A stretch of 64,000 bases of DNA from CAWBJO01 sp963789175 (lineage in GTDB: Bacteria; Pseudomonadota; Alphaproteobacteria; Rhizobiales; Aestuariivirgaceae), in NCBI GenBank assembly GCA_963789175.1, contig CAWBJO010000009.1:667428-731427 (forward strand), in the 5' to 3' direction. Below are positions 32,410 to 39,996 of this stretch, piece after piece. The notes beneath the pieces were generated by a model that worked only from the letters and a program-made list of their open reading frames with translations, did not search any database and had not been told where the DNA came from. Positions within the stretch are counted from its first letter, which is position 1. Each line of letters opens with the position of its first letter. The translations under genes were made by a program, and so were the position numbers.

Positions 32410-33897
32410 ATGTTCCGGCCCATGGCCATGACCCCCAAACTCGAGCTCCGGCAGGGGCAGGCGCTGGTGATGACGCCGCAGCTGCAGCAGGCGATCAAGC
32501 TGCTGCAGATGTCGAACTTCGAGCTTTCCGCGTTCGTCGAGGCGGAGCTGGAGCGCAACCCGCTGCTCGAGCGGGAGGAGGCATCTGAGCCGGCACCGGC
32601 CGCTGCAGGCGTCGCCGAGGCGCCGCAGCCGGAGGCCGGCGCAGCCGCGGATGCGGGATCCGGCGAGGGCGCCGACTACGAGACCGGCGACAAGCCGGAC
32701 GGCGATACGGTCGCCGGGCAGCCCGATTCCGGCTGGGCGTCGCTCAGACCGTCAGCCGGCGGATCGTTCCAGGGGAGGGACGATTTCGACCTCGCCACGC
32801 TGGCGCGCCGCGAGACAACGCTTCACGAACATCTGACCGAACAGCTCAATCTCGCCGTCGACGATCCGGCCGACCGGCTCATCGGCGTGCACATCATCGG
32901 CATGATCGACGAACGCGGCTACCTCGCCGGCGACACCCAGGCGATCGCCGAGACGCTGGGCGCAAGCGCCGGCGACATCGAGCGGGTCCTGCGGTCGGTA
33001 CAGGATTTCGACCCGCCCGGCATCGGGGCGCGGAACCTCAAGGAGTGCCTCGCCATCCAGCTCAAGGAGCGCGGCCGCTTCGACCCGGCGATGGAGAAGC
33101 TGATCGCCAATCTCGAGCTGATCGCGAAGCGCGACATGGCGGCGCTGCAGAAGACGTGCGGCGTCGACCGCGACGACGTCATCGACATGATCCAGGAAAT
33201 CAAGACGCTCGACCCGAAGCCCGGCAACGCGTTCGGGGCGCTGATCGTGCAACCGGTCGTTCCCGACGTCACGGTCAAGGCGGCCCCGGACGGCTCGTGG
33301 CACATCGAGCTCAATTCGGAAACGCTGCCGCGAGTGCTGGTGAACCAGCAATACTATGCGCGCGTCAAGCGCGGCACCGGCCGCGAAGAGGACAAGACCT
33401 ATCTCAACGACTGCATGTCGACCGCCCAGTGGCTGGTGAAGAGTCTCGACCAGCGGGCGCGGACGATCCTCAAGGTGGCGCGCGAGATCGTCCGCCAGCA
33501 GGACGGCTTCCTGGTCGAAGGCGTGCAGGCGCTCAGGCCGCTCAATCTCAAGACCGTCGCCGATGCGATCGCCATGCACGAGTCGACGGTGAGCCGCGTC
33601 ACGTCCAACAAGTACATGGCGACGCCGCGCGGCACCTTCGAGCTCAAATATTTCTTCACCACCGCGGTCGGCAGCGACGGCGGCGAGGACGCGCATTCGG
33701 CCGAAGCGGTGCGCCATCGCATCCGCGAGATGATCGGGCGGGAGGCCGGGGGCGAGGTACTTTCCGACGACGTCATCGTCGAGATGCTGAAGGAAGCGGG
33801 CATCGCCATCGCCCGCCGCACGGTCGCCAAGTACCGCGAGGCCATGGGGATTCCCTCATCGGTGCAGCGGCGGCGCGAAAGGCGCATGGGCGGCTGA
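32410..33897 (+). CDS. rpoN: RNA polymerase sigma-54 factor
   Basis: About 495 aa with all sigma-54 regions. Region I is glutamine-rich (LELRQGQALVMTPQLQQAIK, then LLQMSNFELSAFV), and an acidic Ala/Glu linker follows. The core-binding domain has HLTEQLNLA and IGARNLKECL, and the C-terminal part has the HTH (HESTVSRVTSNKYM) and the RpoN box ARRTVAKYRE. It directs transcription from -24/-12 promoters together with enhancer-binding ATPases. MFRPMAMTPK at 32410 is taken as the start; MAMTPK at 32422 is also possible. It is followed by hpf and ptsN, as in most proteobacteria. Confidence 0.96.
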   Translation: MFRPMAMTPKLELRQGQALVMTPQLQQAIKLLQMSNFELSAFVEAELERNPLLEREEASEPAPAAAGVAEAPQPEAGAAADAGSGEGADYETGDKPDGDTVAGQPDSGWASLRPSAGGSFQGRDDFDLATLARRETTLHEHLTEQLNLAVDDPADRLIGVHIIGMIDERGYLAGDTQAIAETLGASAGDIERVLRSVQDFDPPGIGARNLKECLAIQLKERGRFDPAMEKLIANLELIAKRDMAALQKTCGVDRDDVIDMIQEIKTLDPKPGNAFGALIVQPVVPDVTVKAAPDGSWHIELNSETLPRVLVNQQYYARVKRGTGREEDKTYLNDCMSTAQWLVKSLDQRARTILKVAREIVRQQDGFLVEGVQALRPLNLKTVADAIAMHESTVSRVTSNKYMATPRGTFELKYFFTTAVGSDGGEDAHSAEAVRHRIREMIGREAGGEVLSDDVIVEMLKEAGIAIARRTVAKYREAMGIPSSVQRRRERRMGG

Positions 33898-33915
33898 GCC
33901 GCAAAAATATTCGGA

Positions 33916-33944
33916 TTGACTTGGCGTGGGGGTCTTACTAGGTT
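33916..33944 (+). promoter_or_regulatory. Putative sigma-70 promoter of hpf
   Basis: TTGACT (33916-33921), a 17-bp spacer and TAGGTT (33939-33944) lie in the 180-bp gap after rpoN. They predict a start near 33950 and a leader of about 130 nt before the hpf ATG. Confidence 0.45.
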
Positions 33945-34079
33945 CCGCGCCGTTCGACGGCAAAAAAAAGGCTGCAACGGGCTGAACAGGCCGCCCGCCC
34001 AGGTTCGTCAGACGATTCGCGATTGAAGGAGCAGCAGGAGGCACCGCCAGATGGTCGGCGGGCCGGACGCGATTTGATG

Positions 34080-34667
34080 ATGCAAATACAAGTGACCGGA
34101 AAGCACCTGTCGGTGGGAGATTCGCTGAAGGAGCACGTCGAAGCGCGACTAGGGCGCGACGTGGCGCGCTACTTCGCGAACGGCGTCAGCGCCCACGTCA
34201 CCTTCGAGAAGCAACGCTCGCAGTTCCAGAGCGGATGCACACTCCATCTGGCCACCGGCATGGTCCTGCAGGCGCAGGGCGAGAGCGCGGATGCGCGCGC
34301 GGCCTTCGACCAGGCGGCCGACCATCTCGAGAAGCGCCTCAGGCGCTACAAGCAGCGCATCCAGAACCATCACACGCACCGCCGCGAGCCGGTGCAGGCG
34401 CGCGACGTCGCGAGCTTCGTCATCCAATCGTCGGAAGAAGAGCGCGAAGAGCCCGCCGAACTCAATCCGGTCATCATCGCAGAGACGACCCACCGCCTCC
34501 AGGAGCTGAGCGTCGGCGAAGCGGCCATGCAGCTCGACATCTCGAACATGCCGTTCGTCCTCTTTCTCAATGCCAAGGACGGACAGATCAATCTCGTCTA
34601 CCGCCGCGAGGACGGCAACATCGGCTGGATCGACACTGGTTCCTCCGCCATCGGCACGCAAAGTTAA
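34080..34667 (+). CDS. hpf: Ribosome hibernation promoting factor, long form
   Basis: A 195-aa long-form HPF. The N-terminal RaiA/HPF domain starts MQIQVTGKHLSVGDSLKEHV and includes KQRSQFQSGCTLHL. After a linker the C-terminal dimerisation domain is clear: HRLQELSVGEAAMQLDISN, MPFVLFLNAKDGQINLVYRR and EDGNIGWID. Long HPF joins two 70S ribosomes into inactive 100S particles in stationary phase. Two adjacent ATG codons (34077 and 34080) are possible starts. It lies between rpoN and ptsN, the conserved setting. Confidence 0.95.
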   Translation: MQIQVTGKHLSVGDSLKEHVEARLGRDVARYFANGVSAHVTFEKQRSQFQSGCTLHLATGMVLQAQGESADARAAFDQAADHLEKRLRRYKQRIQNHHTHRREPVQARDVASFVIQSSEEEREEPAELNPVIIAETTHRLQELSVGEAAMQLDISNMPFVLFLNAKDGQINLVYRREDGNIGWIDTGSSAIGTQS

Positions 34668-34723
34668 GCCACACTCGTCACCGGCCTCAGGAATCGCGAG
34701 GCGCCGGTCAAGGAAACGCAAGC

Positions 34724-35194
34724 ATGCAGCTGAGTGAAATTCTTTCGACCGATTCCGTCCTGCCCGCGGTCAAGGCTCCCAACAAGCGCCAGCTGCTCCA
34801 GGATCTCGCCAACCACGCGGCGAAGCGGACCGGACTCGACGCGCGGCGGATCTTCGACGTGCTCCTGCAGCGCGAACGGCTGCTCACCACCGGCCTCGGG
34901 CAGGGAACGGCGATCCCGCACGGCAAGTTCGCCGATCTCGGGCGGGTCTATGGCCTCTTCGCCAAGCTCGCGCATCCGATCGACTTCAAGTCGGTGGACG
35001 AACAGCCGGTCGATCTCGTCTTCCTGCTGCTCTCGCCGGAATCCGCAAGCGGCGATCATCTCATGGCGCTGGCCCGCGTGTCGCGGCTGTTCCGCGATCC
35101 GCACATCGTCGCAAAGCTCAGGGGAACCGACGACGCGCAGGGTCTCTACGCCATCGTCACGGAGCCGGCCCACTCCGCCTCGCACGCAGCCTGA
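34724..35194 (+). CDS. ptsN: Nitrogen regulatory PTS protein EIIA(Ntr)
   Basis: A 156-aa EIIA domain of the fructose/mannitol type. The phosphorylated histidine is His66 in GQGTAIPHGKF. LLSPESASGDHLMALARVSR is the other conserved segment. EIIA(Ntr) is phosphorylated by EI(Ntr)/NPr and modulates potassium transport and nitrogen or carbon responses. The ATG at 34724 follows AAGGAAA. It completes the rpoN-hpf-ptsN group. A small hairpin (ACCGG-CCTC/GAGG-CGCCGGT, about 34679-34708) lies in the 56-bp hpf-ptsN gap. Confidence 0.95.
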   Translation: MQLSEILSTDSVLPAVKAPNKRQLLQDLANHAAKRTGLDARRIFDVLLQRERLLTTGLGQGTAIPHGKFADLGRVYGLFAKLAHPIDFKSVDEQPVDLVFLLLSPESASGDHLMALARVSRLFRDPHIVAKLRGTDDAQGLYAIVTEPAHSASHAA

Positions 35195-35219
35195 ATTTCG
35201 GCGAGTCTTCCCTGCGGAC

Positions 35220-35480
35220 CTAGTGGACGGTCACGGGTTCCAGCTCGTGCTGGAAGGCATTGGCGACGGCGGCCTCGCGGCTGCCGGAAATCGCCATCGG
35301 CGTCCCGTCGGCAGCATAGAGGCAGAAGAGCTTCGTGCCGGTAGGCACTGATACCTCGCCCAGAAGCACGGCTGCCTTCTCGTGCCCGATTTCTCGGATA
35401 TAGGCCACCTGACCCCCGCCCAGCTTGGCGAACTCGAAGTCGGACAGCTTGATCTTGGTGTTGTTTTCTGTCGTGTTCAC
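35220..35480 (-). CDS. DUF1150 family protein
   Basis: An 86-aa protein recognised as DUF1150: KLSDFEFAKLGGGQVAYIRE, then LYAADGTPMAISGSREAAVA. The family is found almost only in alphaproteobacteria, commonly right after a small heat-shock protein gene, as here (75 bp after hsp20 on the same strand). The function is unknown; co-expression with Hsp20 under heat-shock control is inferred from context. It converges with ptsN. Confidence 0.92.
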   Translation of the reverse strand: MNTTENNTKIKLSDFEFAKLGGGQVAYIREIGHEKAAVLLGEVSVPTGTKLFCLYAADGTPMAISGSREAAVANAFQHELEPVTVH

Positions 35481-35555
35481 TTGCCCACTTCCTTTCTGGA
35501 CCGTGTGCCCGGCGCCACCCCTTCAGGGGAGTCAACGCCCATCGGGTATATGGGT

Positions 35556-35978
35556 TCAGCGCGACAGGATTTCAATTTTGCGGACGACCGGCTGCGGCTC
35601 GGGGCGGACGAGCTCGATGGTCAGGAGGCCCTTTTCGATCGAGGCTTCCTTAACCTCCATGCCCTCCGCCAAGATGAACGCCCGGCGAAACTGGCGGGCG
35701 GCGATGCCGCGGTGCAGGTAGTCGCCTGCCGGAGAGGCCGCCTGGCGGCCTTCGATCACCAGCTCGTTGCCGGTCAGGGTCACATCGAGGTCGGCCCTCG
35801 GGAATCCGGCCACGGCGAGAACGATCCGCAGCCGCTCACCCTCTCGGTTGGGCGGCAAGCGCTCAATATTGTAGGGCGGGTAGCCGTCGCCGGCGGTTTT
35901 CGAGACACGTTCCAGATGCCGCTCGATATCGTCGAACCCCAGGAGGAAGGGGGATGAAAAAACGGTCAATCTCGACAT
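35556..35978 (-). CDS. Small heat-shock protein, Hsp20/IbpA family
   Basis: A 140-aa alpha-crystallin-domain chaperone. It opens MSRLTVFSSPFLLGFDDIER, as rhizobial class A sHSPs do. The core has YPPYNIERL, LAVAGFPRADLDVTLTGNEL, HRGIAARQFRRAFILAEGM and the assembly motif IELV near the end. It holds unfolding proteins in large oligomers during heat stress. The start at 35978 is chosen, since upstream residues do not match. A sigma-32-type promoter 39 bp upstream and the DUF1150 gene downstream support a heat-shock operon. Confidence 0.94.
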   Translation of the reverse strand: MSRLTVFSSPFLLGFDDIERHLERVSKTAGDGYPPYNIERLPPNREGERLRIVLAVAGFPRADLDVTLTGNELVIEGRQAASPAGDYLHRGIAARQFRRAFILAEGMEVKEASIEKGLLTIELVRPEPQPVVRKIEILSR

Positions 35979-36016
35979 TCGGGCACTTTCGCTCACTCGA
36001 CGTCCGGCGGATGGAA

Positions 36017-36045
36017 ATATGGCGGCAGGCCGGCGGGCGATCAAG
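36017..36045 (-). promoter_or_regulatory. RpoH (sigma-32)-type promoter of hsp20
   Basis: On the minus strand CTTGAT (36045-36040), a 17-bp spacer and CCATAT (36022-36017) match the alphaproteobacterial heat-shock consensus CTTGAA-N17-CCATAT. The transcript would start about 30 nt before the hsp20 ATG, leaving little room for a ROSE-type RNA thermometer. Confidence 0.65.
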
Positions 36046-36170
36046 GACGGCCGGGACCGGAACGAAGGCCCACACTTTGCGGTTGATCGAGGCCTGACGA
36101 GGGCATTTCATGACAGCCGAGAGGCGCAGGAGCGGCGGAGCCCGGCACAAACGCCCCCGAAGGAGGGTCG

Positions 36171-37061
36171 ATGACGGCTTTCTTCATCAGTGCCCTGCGT
36201 GCCGCGGCGGGCGGCATCGGGCTCACGGCGGCCTTCACGATTGGCATGGCGGAGTCGCAGGCCCTGCCGCAAGCGGCCCAACCGACCAGAACGGAAACGG
36301 TGTGCGAGATCATCGCGCGCGAGGCCCGCACGCGGGACCTGCCGCCGCACTATCTCGCCCGCCTCATCTGGAAGGAGAGCCTGTTCAATCCGCGCGCCGT
36401 CAGCCCCAAGGGCGCGCAAGGCATCGCGCAGTTCATGCCGTCGACGGCCGATGAGCGCGGACTCTCCGACCCGTTCCACGCGGGCGAGGCGCTGACCGCC
36501 TCGGCGCTGCTGCTCTCCGACCTGCGGCATGCCCTCGGCAATCTCGGCCTTGCCGCCGCTGCCTACAACGCCGGCACGGAAAGGGTCAGGAGATGGCTTG
36601 AGGGCCGCGGAACGCTGCCGGCGGAAACGCACGACTACGTTCTGGCGATCACCGGACGACCGGCGAACGACTGGACCGCGGCGCGAGCACGGCACGAGAT
36701 TCCGCCGATCGGAACGGGACGCTTCGTCACCGACTGCGTGACGTTCGCAAGCCGCGGCGCCGACCGCGTCGCGATCCGTGCGACGACGGCGGACAGCAAG
36801 CCGAAGTGGCAGCCGTGGGGCTCGCAAATCGCGGGCGCGGCCTCCGAGACGGTGGCGCTCGCCATGTTCGAGCGCATCCGCAGCCGCCACCCCGAGCTGC
36901 TTTCGGCCTACGCGCCGCTCGTCATCCGCAAGCGCAATCCCGGCATGGGGCCGAAGCCGATCGCGAACGTGCGGATCGGCCAAGCGACGCGCGCCGAGGC
37001 GGAGCGGTTCTGCTCGCGCCTCAGCGCCAAGGGCATCGCCTGCGTGCCGCTCAAGAACTAG
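36171..37061 (+). CDS. Lytic transglycosylase (SLT family) with SPOR-like C-terminus
   Basis: A 296-aa exported murein hydrolase. A signal peptide spans about residues 1-30. The SLT domain has the catalytic Glu in LARLIWKESLFNPRAVSPKG, then AQGIAQFMPSTADERG and LAAAAYNAGTERVRRWL. The C-terminal 70 residues (ETVALAMFERIRSRHPEL and RIGQATRAEAERFCSRLSAK) resemble a SPOR-type peptidoglycan-binding fold. Such enzymes cleave the glycan strand with anhydromuramyl formation. It is divergent from hsp20. No cotranscribed neighbour is obvious. Confidence 0.9.
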   Translation: MTAFFISALRAAAGGIGLTAAFTIGMAESQALPQAAQPTRTETVCEIIAREARTRDLPPHYLARLIWKESLFNPRAVSPKGAQGIAQFMPSTADERGLSDPFHAGEALTASALLLSDLRHALGNLGLAAAAYNAGTERVRRWLEGRGTLPAETHDYVLAITGRPANDWTAARARHEIPPIGTGRFVTDCVTFASRGADRVAIRATTADSKPKWQPWGSQIAGAASETVALAMFERIRSRHPELLSAYAPLVIRKRNPGMGPKPIANVRIGQATRAEAERFCSRLSAKGIACVPLKN

Positions 37062-37079
37062 GGCTTCGCCGAGGCCGTC

Positions 37080-37487
37080 CTACTTTCGCGACATCTCGTC
37101 CTGCAGGCGGCGGTGATGCTCGATGGCGTCACCCTGCTCGAAATCGGACAGCTCGAAGACCTGGCGGATCTCGACCTCCTCGCCTTTTTCGAAAGGGGCG
37201 CGCTTCAGCCACTCGATCGCCTCAGCCTTCGATTTGCACTGCCACATCCAATAGCCGGCGATGAGCTCCTTGGTCTCGGCGAACGGTCCGTCGATCACGG
37301 TGCGCTTGCCGCCGTCGAAACGGACGCGGACACCCTTGGAGGTCGGATGCAAGCCGTCGCCGGCGAGCATGACGCCGGCCTTGACCAGCTCCTCGTTGTA
37401 CTTGGCCATGGACGCGAGCATCGCCTCGGTCGGCATGACGCCCGCCTCGGAATCCTTGTTGGCCTTCACGATCACCATGAAACGCAT
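37080..37487 (-). CDS. YciI-family (YCII-related, DGPF-type) protein
   Basis: A 135-aa protein of the DGPF/YCII-related family. It begins MRFMVIVKANKDSEAGVMPT, the usual N-terminus, and contains VIDGPFAETKELIAGYWMWQ, the family signature with the DGPF motif, then a C-terminal EVEIRQVFELSDF. These proteins form ferredoxin-like dimers; they often sit beside ECF sigma factors or other stress genes, and no enzymatic role is established. The start at 37487 has GAGTAG-type purines upstream. A DUF1428 gene lies upstream on the same strand, 120 bp away. Confidence 0.92.
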   Translation of the reverse strand: MRFMVIVKANKDSEAGVMPTEAMLASMAKYNEELVKAGVMLAGDGLHPTSKGVRVRFDGGKRTVIDGPFAETKELIAGYWMWQCKSKAEAIEWLKRAPFEKGEEVEIRQVFELSDFEQGDAIEHHRRLQDEMSRK

Positions 37488-37607
37488 TTCGCTACTCCTT
37501 TGCAGGTCGGGACCCGTCAACTCCCGCCACCATGGCAGGACGACGCCGCCTTCGACGACACGTCGAACGAGCCCGGCCGAAATCGACAGGTCGGTGAATA
37601 TTTTTTT

Positions 37608-37982
37608 TTATTTCTTCCTAGGATCGAGGGCGATCATGGTCTTGAAGCCGCCCCAGAACATCCGCTTGCCGTCAAACGTCATGTTCTTGGGATCCATCAT
37701 GGAGGCCAGCCGCGGATCCTTCATGACCTTGGCGACGACCTTGTCGCGTTGGGCGCGCGACTTGTAAAGGACCCAGGAAAAGATCACCACCTCGCCCGCT
37801 TTCAGCTTGACGCTCTGCGGAAAGGAGGTGTGCTTGCCCTTCTTGACGTCGTCGGACACGCATTCGCGATATTCGAGGGCGCCGTGGTCGAGCCACACCT
37901 TGCCGGCCTTGGTGGCCTGGGCGCGATAGGCGGCGAGGTTTTTCTTCGGAACTGGCAGGACGAAACCGTCAACATAACTCAT
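37608..37982 (-). CDS. DUF1428 family protein
   Basis: A 124-aa protein opening MSYVDGFVLPVPKKNLAAYR, the unmistakable DUF1428 start. It continues with LDHGALEYRECVSDDV and MPFDGKRMFWGGF-like MTFDGKRMFWGGFKTMI near the end. DUF1428 proteins adopt a dimeric alpha/beta-barrel (ABM-like) fold; the function is unknown. It is on the same strand as the YciI-type gene, which has a related fold, and the two may share a transcript. AGGAAAAATC precedes the ATG. Confidence 0.93.
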   Translation of the reverse strand: MSYVDGFVLPVPKKNLAAYRAQATKAGKVWLDHGALEYRECVSDDVKKGKHTSFPQSVKLKAGEVVIFSWVLYKSRAQRDKVVAKVMKDPRLASMMDPKNMTFDGKRMFWGGFKTMIALDPRKK

Positions 37983-38050
37983 GATTTTTCCTCACGGTTT
38001 TGTGATCGATGCTTCTTAGCCGACGGAGTGATCGCCGGCAACGGCGAGCC

Positions 38051-38221
38051 CTAACCAGACGGTGCCTGGTTGCCCTCGTCCTCGCCGAGCGGCGGCAGCA
38101 TGCCGGTGCCCGGCGTCGCCTCGGGATTGTTGAGGGCCGGATCGGTCTCGGTCCGCTCGGATGCGTCCTCGTCCAGCTGCTTTCCAGGCTGCGGCCGTTC
38201 CCGGCGCTTCACGTCGACCAT
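38051..38221 (-). CDS. Small hydrophilic hypothetical protein (56 aa)
   Basis: A 56-codon frame with an excellent ribosome site (AAGGAG, nine bases before ATG 38221). The product (MVDVKRRERPQPGKQLDEDA, then many Thr/Glu/Pro/Gly) is hydrophilic and probably disordered, like short rhizobial proteins of unknown role. It lies 52 bp after the dioxygenase-like gene on the same strand. No family is recognised. Confidence 0.6.
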   Translation of the reverse strand: MVDVKRRERPQPGKQLDEDASERTETDPALNNPEATPGTGMLPPLGEDEGNQAPSG

Positions 38222-38273
38222 CGCGGACACTCCTTTACACGAAAGAAACGATCGGCGCGGGGCCCGGTTCCGG

Positions 38274-39458
38274 TCAGGCGGAGCGCGACCAGGTCTGCTT
38301 GTCCATGGCTGCGACAAGCCGGGCGGGCTCCCATTTCTCGGCGAGCGCGGTTGCCATGACCTGGCGCTGGGTGGGCGGGGCGAGGCCGCCGAGCGGTGGA
38401 TCGCGGTCGAGATTGGTCGGGAAGGAATAGCCGTCGGCGCAGGCCGCCACCGCATTGGCGAGGCCCCGGGCATCGAGGTCGCGCATGCCGAGCAGGACCG
38501 GATAGAGCGTCTTGCACATGCGCGCCCGGTCGACGGACTCCATGGCCCTGCCATAGGCGGACGACACCTGGAGCAGATTCGCCATGCGCTTTACATCGGC
38601 CGTGCGGTTGTGGCCGGCGGCATGGAAGAGCGCCGGATTGAAGAACGCGCCATCGCCCTTGGCGAGCGGCAGCTGGACGCGGTGGTCTTGGAAGTAGTCC
38701 TTGAACGCCGGCATCTCGTAGGCGAAATAGCCCGGCAGGAAGGTCTGCGAATAGGGCAAATACAGCGTCGGGCCACTCTCGACCGGCATGTCGCAATGGG
38801 CGATGGCGCCCTGCAGGGTGAGAACCGGCGACAGCTGGTGGGCATGGGCGGGAAACCGCTCGATCTCCTTCGCCGTCTGGAATCCCATGTGATAGTCGCG
38901 ATGGGCGGACTGCGCCTCGCCGCCCGGGTTGACGACATTGAGGGCGGAGGTGATCTGGTAGCCGGTGCCGAGCCACGCCTCGGAGGCGAGCGCGATCACC
39001 TCGTTCGCGTAGTAGCGGGCGAAGAGGGCCGGGTCGCGCAGGCACAGCTTCTCGAGCGCGTTCCAGACACGATCGTTGGCGCCCGGCTTGGCGAAGTGGT
39101 CGCCGCCGCCGGTCTTGTCGCGGTGCTGCTCGTCGATGATGGCGAAGAACAGCTCCGTCGCGGCATCGACGGGCGCGGTGTCGGCGAAGGCGCGCTTCAC
39201 GACGATGATGCCCGGCCCGACGAGCATCGCCTCGGCCCATTCGGCGAGAAGGGCGCGTCGCGACTCAGGATCGGCGGCGGCACTGCGCGCCGCATCTCCT
39301 TCGTAGACCAGCACGTTGTCCTCGACGCCTGACGCCATCGGGTAGTCGGCAAGGCTGGTGCGCCGATCGACGAGCTTATCGAACTCGTCGAGCCGGCAGT
39401 GATCCTCCGTCAGCCAGACGCGATCGGCGCGCAGCTTGGCGATGCTATCGACCTTCAT
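38274..39458 (-). CDS. Phytanoyl-CoA dioxygenase (PhyH)-like protein
   Basis: The start ATG at 39458 (MKVDSIAKLRADRVW) with GGGAGA upstream gives 394 aa. The double-stranded beta-helix of Fe(II)/2-oxoglutarate oxygenases is suggested by AQSAHRDYHMGFQ (His-x-Asp of the iron site), HCDMPVESGPTLYLPYSQTF and a late GAFFNPALFHAAGHNRT carrying the distal histidine. RRT-type 2-oxoglutarate contacts are not certain. The enzyme probably hydroxylates a small organic acid or lipid-derived substrate, which is unknown. It precedes the 56-aa gene and is divergent from the coiled-coil gene at 39648. Confidence 0.85.
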   Translation of the reverse strand: MKVDSIAKLRADRVWLTEDHCRLDEFDKLVDRRTSLADYPMASGVEDNVLVYEGDAARSAAADPESRRALLAEWAEAMLVGPGIIVVKRAFADTAPVDAATELFFAIIDEQHRDKTGGGDHFAKPGANDRVWNALEKLCLRDPALFARYYANEVIALASEAWLGTGYQITSALNVVNPGGEAQSAHRDYHMGFQTAKEIERFPAHAHQLSPVLTLQGAIAHCDMPVESGPTLYLPYSQTFLPGYFAYEMPAFKDYFQDHRVQLPLAKGDGAFFNPALFHAAGHNRTADVKRMANLLQVSSAYGRAMESVDRARMCKTLYPVLLGMRDLDARGLANAVAACADGYSFPTNLDRDPPLGGLAPPTQRQVMATALAEKWEPARLVAAMDKQTWSRSA

Positions 39459-39647
39459 GGCCTTGTCTCCCTCGATCCGGAACTCTCCCGAACAGCATAG
39501 GCCGGAGCGGGACCGGCGCAAACAGGCGGCTCGTGCAAGGCGCCTGCTTGCGCCGCTCGGCACGTCTTTCGCGAAACGCTTGCCGGAATGTACAATCGCC
39601 GATGTCCAGCGGAACTTTCCCTTAAGGCCAGCCGTTTGAGCGATACC

Positions 39648-39890
39648 ATGGCCGATCGCACCCAAATCCTCGAACATCTCGCCGAAGCCCAGCGACACGT
39701 CACGGAGAGCGAACGCCATCTGTTCGAACAGCGCGAGAGGATCGCCAGGCTCGAACGGGAGGGCGACGACACCACCGAGGCCAACAGGCTTCTGAATAAG
39801 ATCGAGGACGTGCTCAGGCGGCACGCCGCCGATCTCGAGCGCATCCGCGTGCAGCTCGCCGCGGAGGCGACGGGCGACACGGCGTCCTGA
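39648..39890 (+). CDS. Small coiled-coil protein
   Basis: An 80-aa, almost wholly helical protein (QRHVTESERHLFEQRERIAR, LEREGDDTTEANRLLNKIED). Heptad-like spacing and high Glu/Arg content indicate a coiled coil. Short proteins of the RIARLExxGxDxxxAxxLL type are frequent in Rhizobiales and have no known function. A second, divergent member of the same type lies at 46533-46727. The start at 39648 is chosen because the repeat pattern begins there. Confidence 0.7.
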   Translation: MADRTQILEHLAEAQRHVTESERHLFEQRERIARLEREGDDTTEANRLLNKIEDVLRRHAADLERIRVQLAAEATGDTAS

Positions 39891-39996
39891 CTTTCCTCGC
39901 AGGTGGCGCGACGCAAAGGCGCCTTCCCCAGACGTCGCGCCGGCGTCTATGCTTTCCCGCCTTCCGCAACGTGCCCATCCTCGGTGCCTGCCTCCC

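Noticed and set aside
34679..34708. Terminator between hpf and ptsN
   Set aside because: The hairpin is short with a bulge and has no T-run; readthrough into ptsN is expected.
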